18,267 nucleotides of DNA from Syntrophus sp. (in: bacteria) (lineage in GTDB: Bacteria; Desulfobacterota; Syntrophia; Syntrophales; UBA5619): contig PNOO01000021.1 of NCBI GenBank assembly GCA_013824905.1, positions 1-18,267 on the forward strand, given 5' to 3'. The translations under genes were made by a program, and so were the position numbers. Below the pieces are notes generated by a model that worked only from the letters and a program-made list of their open reading frames with translations, was not told the origin of the DNA and made no database searches. This document shows positions 14,959-18,267 of this stretch, one piece after another. Within the stretch, counting starts at the first letter, position 1. The number at the start of each line of letters is the position of its first letter.

Positions 14959-17028
14959 TCATTCGTCCTTTTCCGGAATTCTTTTTGCATCTTCAAGCCA
15001 GATCGCAGATTCGCTATCGCTCGGCGCCCTGTAATCGCCCCGTGGGGAAAGGGATCCTCCCGAACCGACCTTCGGGCCATTGGGGACGCAGGAGCGTTTA
15101 AACTGGCTGATCTGAAAGAAGCGGTAGAGATAAACTTCCAACCAGTGACGGATCTCCCCGATCGTGTACGCGTGCCGCTTCGTCTCTGGGACATCTGGCC
15201 ATTGCCCCTGCAGTTTGTCGCGCCAGGCACAGTATGAGAGAAAGGCGATCTTGGTCGGCAAATAACCGAAGCGGGTGGTATAGAAATTGTTGAAATCCTG
15301 TAGTTCATATGGCCCGACAATGGATTCCGTCCGCTGGGAGGGCTTAGAGTGCGCCTGCCCCGGAATCAATTCCGGACTGATCTCGGTTTCCAGGATGTCG
15401 ATGAGGATCTCGGATGTCTCTGGGGAGATCTGCCCCGAGTGCGCCACCCAGCGGATGAGGTGCTGAACGAGCGTTTTTGGCACGCTGGTGTTTACGTTAT
15501 AGTGAGACATATGGTCGCCGACGCCGTAAGTACACCAGCCGAGGGCGAGTTCACTAAGGTCGCCCGTGCCGATGACCAAGGCGTTTCTCAGATTCGCGAT
15601 TCGGAACAGGTGCGAGGTTCTCTCTCCGGCTTGGACGTTTTCAAAGGCGATGTCGTAAACCGCCTTTCCTTCGGCATAGGGATGGCCGATATCCTTGATC
15701 ATTTGCATGCAACTCGGTCGAATGTCAATTTCATTCGTTTCGGCGTCCAGCGCCTTCATCAGACGGAGGGCGTTTTGGTAGGTTTTATCGGATGTGGCAA
15801 AACCGGGCATTGTATAGGCAAGGACATGGCGGCGGGGGAGGTTCAGGAGGTCCATTGTCCGGGCAGCGACAATCAGGGCATGAGTGGAGTCGAGTCCTCC
15901 CGAAACGCCGATGACCACCTTGTCTATCCCCGAGGATTTCAGACGCTGGGCCAGACCTTGAACCTGGATATTGTACGCCTCATAACAGTGCTGATGCCTT
16001 TTGGCGTTATCCGTAGGAATGTAGGGGAAACGGGCGTATTCCCGGTCGAGGAGAAGGCGCCCTCCCACGGGTTCAATCTCCATAGTCACTCGCCGGAACT
16101 TTATGAGGGATTCCCGGTGGGTCCGGGCATTACCGCCGAAACTGGTCTGGCGCATCCGGTCCTGGGAGAGACGGTCGAGATCGATATCGGCGTGGATGAT
16201 CTGTGAGCGGTCCGCGAAACGTTCCGATTCCGCGAGTCGGTTGCCGTTTTCATAAATCATGGCATGACCGTCCCAGGCGAGATCCGTGGTCGATTCCCCT
16301 GGGCCTGCCGCAGCATAGAGGTAGGCGGATATACAGCGTGCGGACTGATTCGCGGTCAGATTCTGACGATATTCCGATTTTCCGATGGTCACGTTGGATG
16401 CGGAAAGATTCCCGATGACCGTGGCCCCGGCCAGTGCGGCAAAGCAGGAGGGGGGGATGGGAACCCAGACGTCCTCGCACATCTCAATAAAAAAGCGGAA
16501 ATTGCGGATATTCGTCACCTCGAAAATGAGGTCCGCACCAAAAGGTATACCCTCCTGACCGCAGAGGCTGATCGTTCTCGTGAAAGCCTCTTCCGCAGGG
16601 CTGAACTGGCGTCCTTCGTAGAACTCACGATAATTGGGGAGATAGGATTTCACGGCGACCCCGAGGATCCGGCCGCGGTAGAGCACGAGTCCGCAATTGA
16701 ACAGACGGGAGTCGATCTGCAGCGGGGCGCCGACGACGAGGATCATGTTGAGTGCCGCCGTCTCGCGAATCAACTGCTCGACCGCCTCGAGAACTCCCCT
16801 GAGCAGGGCGTCCTGGTGGAAGAGGTCTTCATTGGAATAGGCGGAAAGACCCAATTCTGGAAAGAGGGTGAAACAGGCATGCTGCGCGGCCGCCTCCCTG
16901 GCAAGGCGAATGGTCTCCCCGGCATTGAACCGGGTATCGGCGACCTTTACCGTGGGGATGCAGACTGCGGCCCGGATAAAACCGTGACTGTAGAGATTGA
17001 AGAATGGATTGTTTTCTTTATGTTCCAT
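14959..17028 (-). CDS. nadE: glutamine-dependent NAD+ synthetase
   Basis: This 689-residue two-domain enzyme makes NAD+ from deamido-NAD, ATP and glutamine. The N-terminal nitrilase-type glutaminase has the triad E58 (FPELGL), K127 (AVKSYLPNYREFYEGRQF) and C184 (IEMCEDVW). Ammonia passes to the C-terminal synthetase, whose ATP pyrophosphatase loop is SGGLDST (376-382). NLRNALVIGTGDLSELALGW and the C-terminal FKRSCVPNGPKVGSGGSLSPRGDYRAPSD region (start about residue 645) match the long bacterial/actinobacterial-type NadE. AAGGA lies 7 nt before ATG 17028, and the gene starts 2 nt after the folE2 stop. The fused form lets the cell use glutamine instead of free ammonia. Two long opposite-strand frames here are shadows. 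Confidence 0.95.
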   Translation of the reverse strand: MEHKENNPFFNLYSHGFIRAAVCIPTVKVADTRFNAGETIRLAREAAAQHACFTLFPELGLSAYSNEDLFHQDALLRGVLEAVEQLIRETAALNMILVVGAPLQIDSRLFNCGLVLYRGRILGVAVKSYLPNYREFYEGRQFSPAEEAFTRTISLCGQEGIPFGADLIFEVTNIRNFRFFIEMCEDVWVPIPPSCFAALAGATVIGNLSASNVTIGKSEYRQNLTANQSARCISAYLYAAAGPGESTTDLAWDGHAMIYENGNRLAESERFADRSQIIHADIDLDRLSQDRMRQTSFGGNARTHRESLIKFRRVTMEIEPVGGRLLLDREYARFPYIPTDNAKRHQHCYEAYNIQVQGLAQRLKSSGIDKVVIGVSGGLDSTHALIVAARTMDLLNLPRRHVLAYTMPGFATSDKTYQNALRLMKALDAETNEIDIRPSCMQMIKDIGHPYAEGKAVYDIAFENVQAGERTSHLFRIANLRNALVIGTGDLSELALGWCTYGVGDHMSHYNVNTSVPKTLVQHLIRWVAHSGQISPETSEILIDILETEISPELIPGQAHSKPSQRTESIVGPYELQDFNNFYTTRFGYLPTKIAFLSYCAWRDKLQGQWPDVPETKRHAYTIGEIRHWLEVYLYRFFQISQFKRSCVPNGPKVGSGGSLSPRGDYRAPSDSESAIWLEDAKRIPEKDE

Positions 17029-17030
17029 GG

Positions 17031-17798
17031 TTATTCCTTCTCCACGCAGGCGTAAGCGCTGTGGTTGTGAATGCTCTCGAAATTTTCCGCTTCCACGCTG
17101 TACCAGGTAAAATTGGGATCCTGACTGAGGCGGCCGGCCACGTTTCTGACGACATCCTCGACAAACATCGGGTTCTCGTAACCCTTTTCGGTCACGAATT
17201 TTTCATCAACCCGTTTCAGAAGGGAAAAGACCTCGCCGCTGGCCGATTCTTCGATCAATTTGATCACGTCTTCAATCCAAAAGAATTTTCGGAATCTTAA
17301 ACGCACGGTGACAATGCTTCGTTGGTTATGGGCGCCGGACCGGCTGATCTCCTTGGAGCAGGGACAAACGGTCGTCACCGGGACGATCATGCCCACAACA
17401 AAGTCCATTGCGCTGTCGTTGCATGTTCCCAGAAATTGACAGCGATATTCCATCAAGCTTTTCGCCCCGGATCGGGGGGCGGTCTTCTCGATAAAGTAGG
17501 GGAATTCGATTTCAATATGCGCCGACTCGGCATGGAGCTTGCCCCTGATCTTCTCCAGAATGCTTTGAAAAGTCCGTATGTTCACCTGCTCACGGATTTC
17601 GTTCAGGACCTCTACGAAGCGGCTCATGTGCGTCCCTTTGAAACGGTGGAGGAGGTTCACGTACATATTGATTGTGGCGTTGACCGGTTGCGTCCCACTG
17701 GTGCGATCCAGGACGGTGATCGGGTATTTGAGCCCCTTGACCCCGACCTTCTTGATATCGATATTTCGGTCGTCCTTTTGATTCTGGATGTCAATCAT
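17031..17798 (-). CDS. folE2: GTP cyclohydrolase I type IB (FolE2)
   Basis: This 255-residue enzyme converts GTP to 7,8-dihydroneopterin triphosphate, the first step of folate and of queuosine synthesis. It is the FolE2 (COG1469) form, unrelated in sequence to FolE. Visible family features are GVKGLKYPI (19-27), the metal-binding cysteine region TTVCPCSKEIS (142-152, C145 and C147) and GAHNQR (155-160, H157), plus a C-terminal AENFESIHNHSAYA region. Length fits. ATG 17798 overlaps the upstream queD-like stop by 4 nt (ATGA), a sign of coupled translation, and its product is the substrate of the upstream enzyme. FolE2 tolerates metals other than zinc. Confidence 0.94.
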   Translation of the reverse strand: MIDIQNQKDDRNIDIKKVGVKGLKYPITVLDRTSGTQPVNATINMYVNLLHRFKGTHMSRFVEVLNEIREQVNIRTFQSILEKIRGKLHAESAHIEIEFPYFIEKTAPRSGAKSLMEYRCQFLGTCNDSAMDFVVGMIVPVTTVCPCSKEISRSGAHNQRSIVTVRLRFRKFFWIEDVIKLIEESASGEVFSLLKRVDEKFVTEKGYENPMFVEDVVRNVAGRLSQDPNFTWYSVEAENFESIHNHSAYACVEKE

Positions 17799-18163
17799 AG
17801 GCTGTAAGAGACCCGCGAATTCTCAGACTCCCAGACGGTCACCCGCGACAGTGTGATCTTCGCCTGCCGCGACTTTTCGCCGATCCTGTCGTAGAGGAAA
17901 CGAGCGAGCTGCTCGGAAGAAGGATTGATGTTTTTGAAATACTCAAGTTCGTTGAGATATTTATGGTCCAGCAGTTCAAGGACTTCGTCGGTCCATTTCT
18001 TCACGACACGGAAGTCGATCAGAAGCCCCTCGCTGTTGAGCGATTCTGCCGCAACCGAAACTTCGACAAGGAAATTATGACCGTGCAGCTCTTCGCATTT
18101 CCCTCCGATCTCCTTAAGGAGGTGGGCGGCGGAAAAGGATTTTTTAATGGTCGCTTCGTACAT
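17795..18163 (-). CDS. queD: 6-carboxytetrahydropterin synthase/PTPS-like protein (QueD)
   Basis: This 122-residue T-fold enzyme acts on dihydroneopterin triphosphate. Zinc ligands are H14 (SAAH), H27 and H29 (LHGH). The catalytic region reads CEELHGHN (23-30), giving both C23 in the CxxxHGH pattern of QueD and E24 in the ExxHGH pattern of PTPS-III. LDHKYLN (65-71) and the E112 in VWES complete the active site. It may therefore supply queuosine, or the folate step that bypasses dihydroneopterin aldolase, or both. AAAGGAG lies 8 nt before ATG 18163. It is the first gene of the four-gene minus-strand operon. No queC, queE or folate gene other than folE2 is in the window. Confidence 0.92.
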   Translation of the reverse strand: MYEATIKKSFSAAHLLKEIGGKCEELHGHNFLVEVSVAAESLNSEGLLIDFRVVKKWTDEVLELLDHKYLNELEYFKNINPSSEQLARFLYDRIGEKSRQAKITLSRVTVWESENSRVSYSL

Positions 18164-18267
18164 TGGATCCTCTCCTTTACGTCATTTTTTAAACTATATC
18201 ATAAATATCGTCCGGAGATAAGCGGGAAATTGACCGGGGTTTTAAAAACCTGACCATGGGTCGGATA
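18164..18267 (-). promoter_or_regulatory. probable promoter region of the queD-folE2-nadE operon
   Basis: This is the non-coding stretch upstream of the queD-like gene. On the minus strand it has TATGAT and TATAGT as overlapping -10 candidates (about 18192-18204), but no good -35 box at the right spacing. A short inverted repeat GGTTTT/AAAACC lies farther upstream near 18239-18251. I see no recognisable riboswitch structure. The exact promoter is uncertain. Confidence 0.35.

Noticed and set aside
14735..14962. Alternative 75-codon minus-strand frame overlapping the zinc-ribbon gene
   Set aside because: It lacks the paired CxxC knuckles and runs through the terminator stem; the other frame is more convincing.
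15349..17055. Two long + strand open frames (285 and 263 codons) opposite nadE
   Set aside because: They lie entirely opposite a clear, full-length NAD synthetase, lack recognisable motifs and reflect codon bias of the real gene.

Overview
The window looks like a chromosomal piece from an anaerobic bacterium, most likely a deltaproteobacterial/Desulfobacterota lineage (Syntrophales- or Desulfobacterales-like). The lineage is inferred from gene content: a tungsten-type aldehyde:ferredoxin oxidoreductase with its own MoaD-like protein, a LIV-type ABC transporter tied to catabolic genes, FolE2, a YtxH/DUF948 pair, and a 127-bp palindromic repeat of a kind I associate with these genomes. No rRNA, tRNA, CRISPR array, transposase or phage gene was seen.

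Region 1 (1-10036, all + strand) is a tightly packed catabolic cluster. It holds the 3' end of livH, then livM, livG, livF, an SDR dehydrogenase, the aldehyde:ferredoxin oxidoreductase, a MoaD/ThiS-like protein, an MFS transporter, an ACMSD-like amidohydrolase and a CocE/NonD-type serine hydrolase. Together these suggest uptake of an organic acid, amide or ester, then hydrolysis, alcohol oxidation, aldehyde/acid interconversion coupled to ferredoxin, and decarboxylation or hydrolysis. The substrate cannot be read from the sequence. A palindromic repeat sits exactly between the SDR and oxidoreductase genes, and the RBS-ATG context occurs on both sides of it.

Region 2 (10037-11302) is a junction. 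A carboxymuconolactone-decarboxylase-family gene runs on the minus strand. Its leader encodes a 24-codon remnant that looks like the N-terminus of a hydantoinase/oxoprolinase. A divergent promoter pair, with both -35 boxes on one palindrome, serves this gene and a small Pro/Ala-rich lipoprotein gene that ends in a strong terminator.

Region 3 (11303-14757, + strand) holds a YtxH-like and a DUF948-like membrane-anchored protein behind a good sigma70-type promoter, a YajD-like HNH nuclease, and acetoacetyl-CoA synthetase followed by a terminator that probably works in both directions.

Region 4 (18163-14754, minus strand) is a compact cofactor operon: queD-like PTPS, folE2 (ATGA overlap), glutamine-dependent NAD synthetase (2-nt gap) and a small zinc-ribbon protein (4-nt gap). 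It links pterin/deazapurine or folate synthesis to NAD synthesis.
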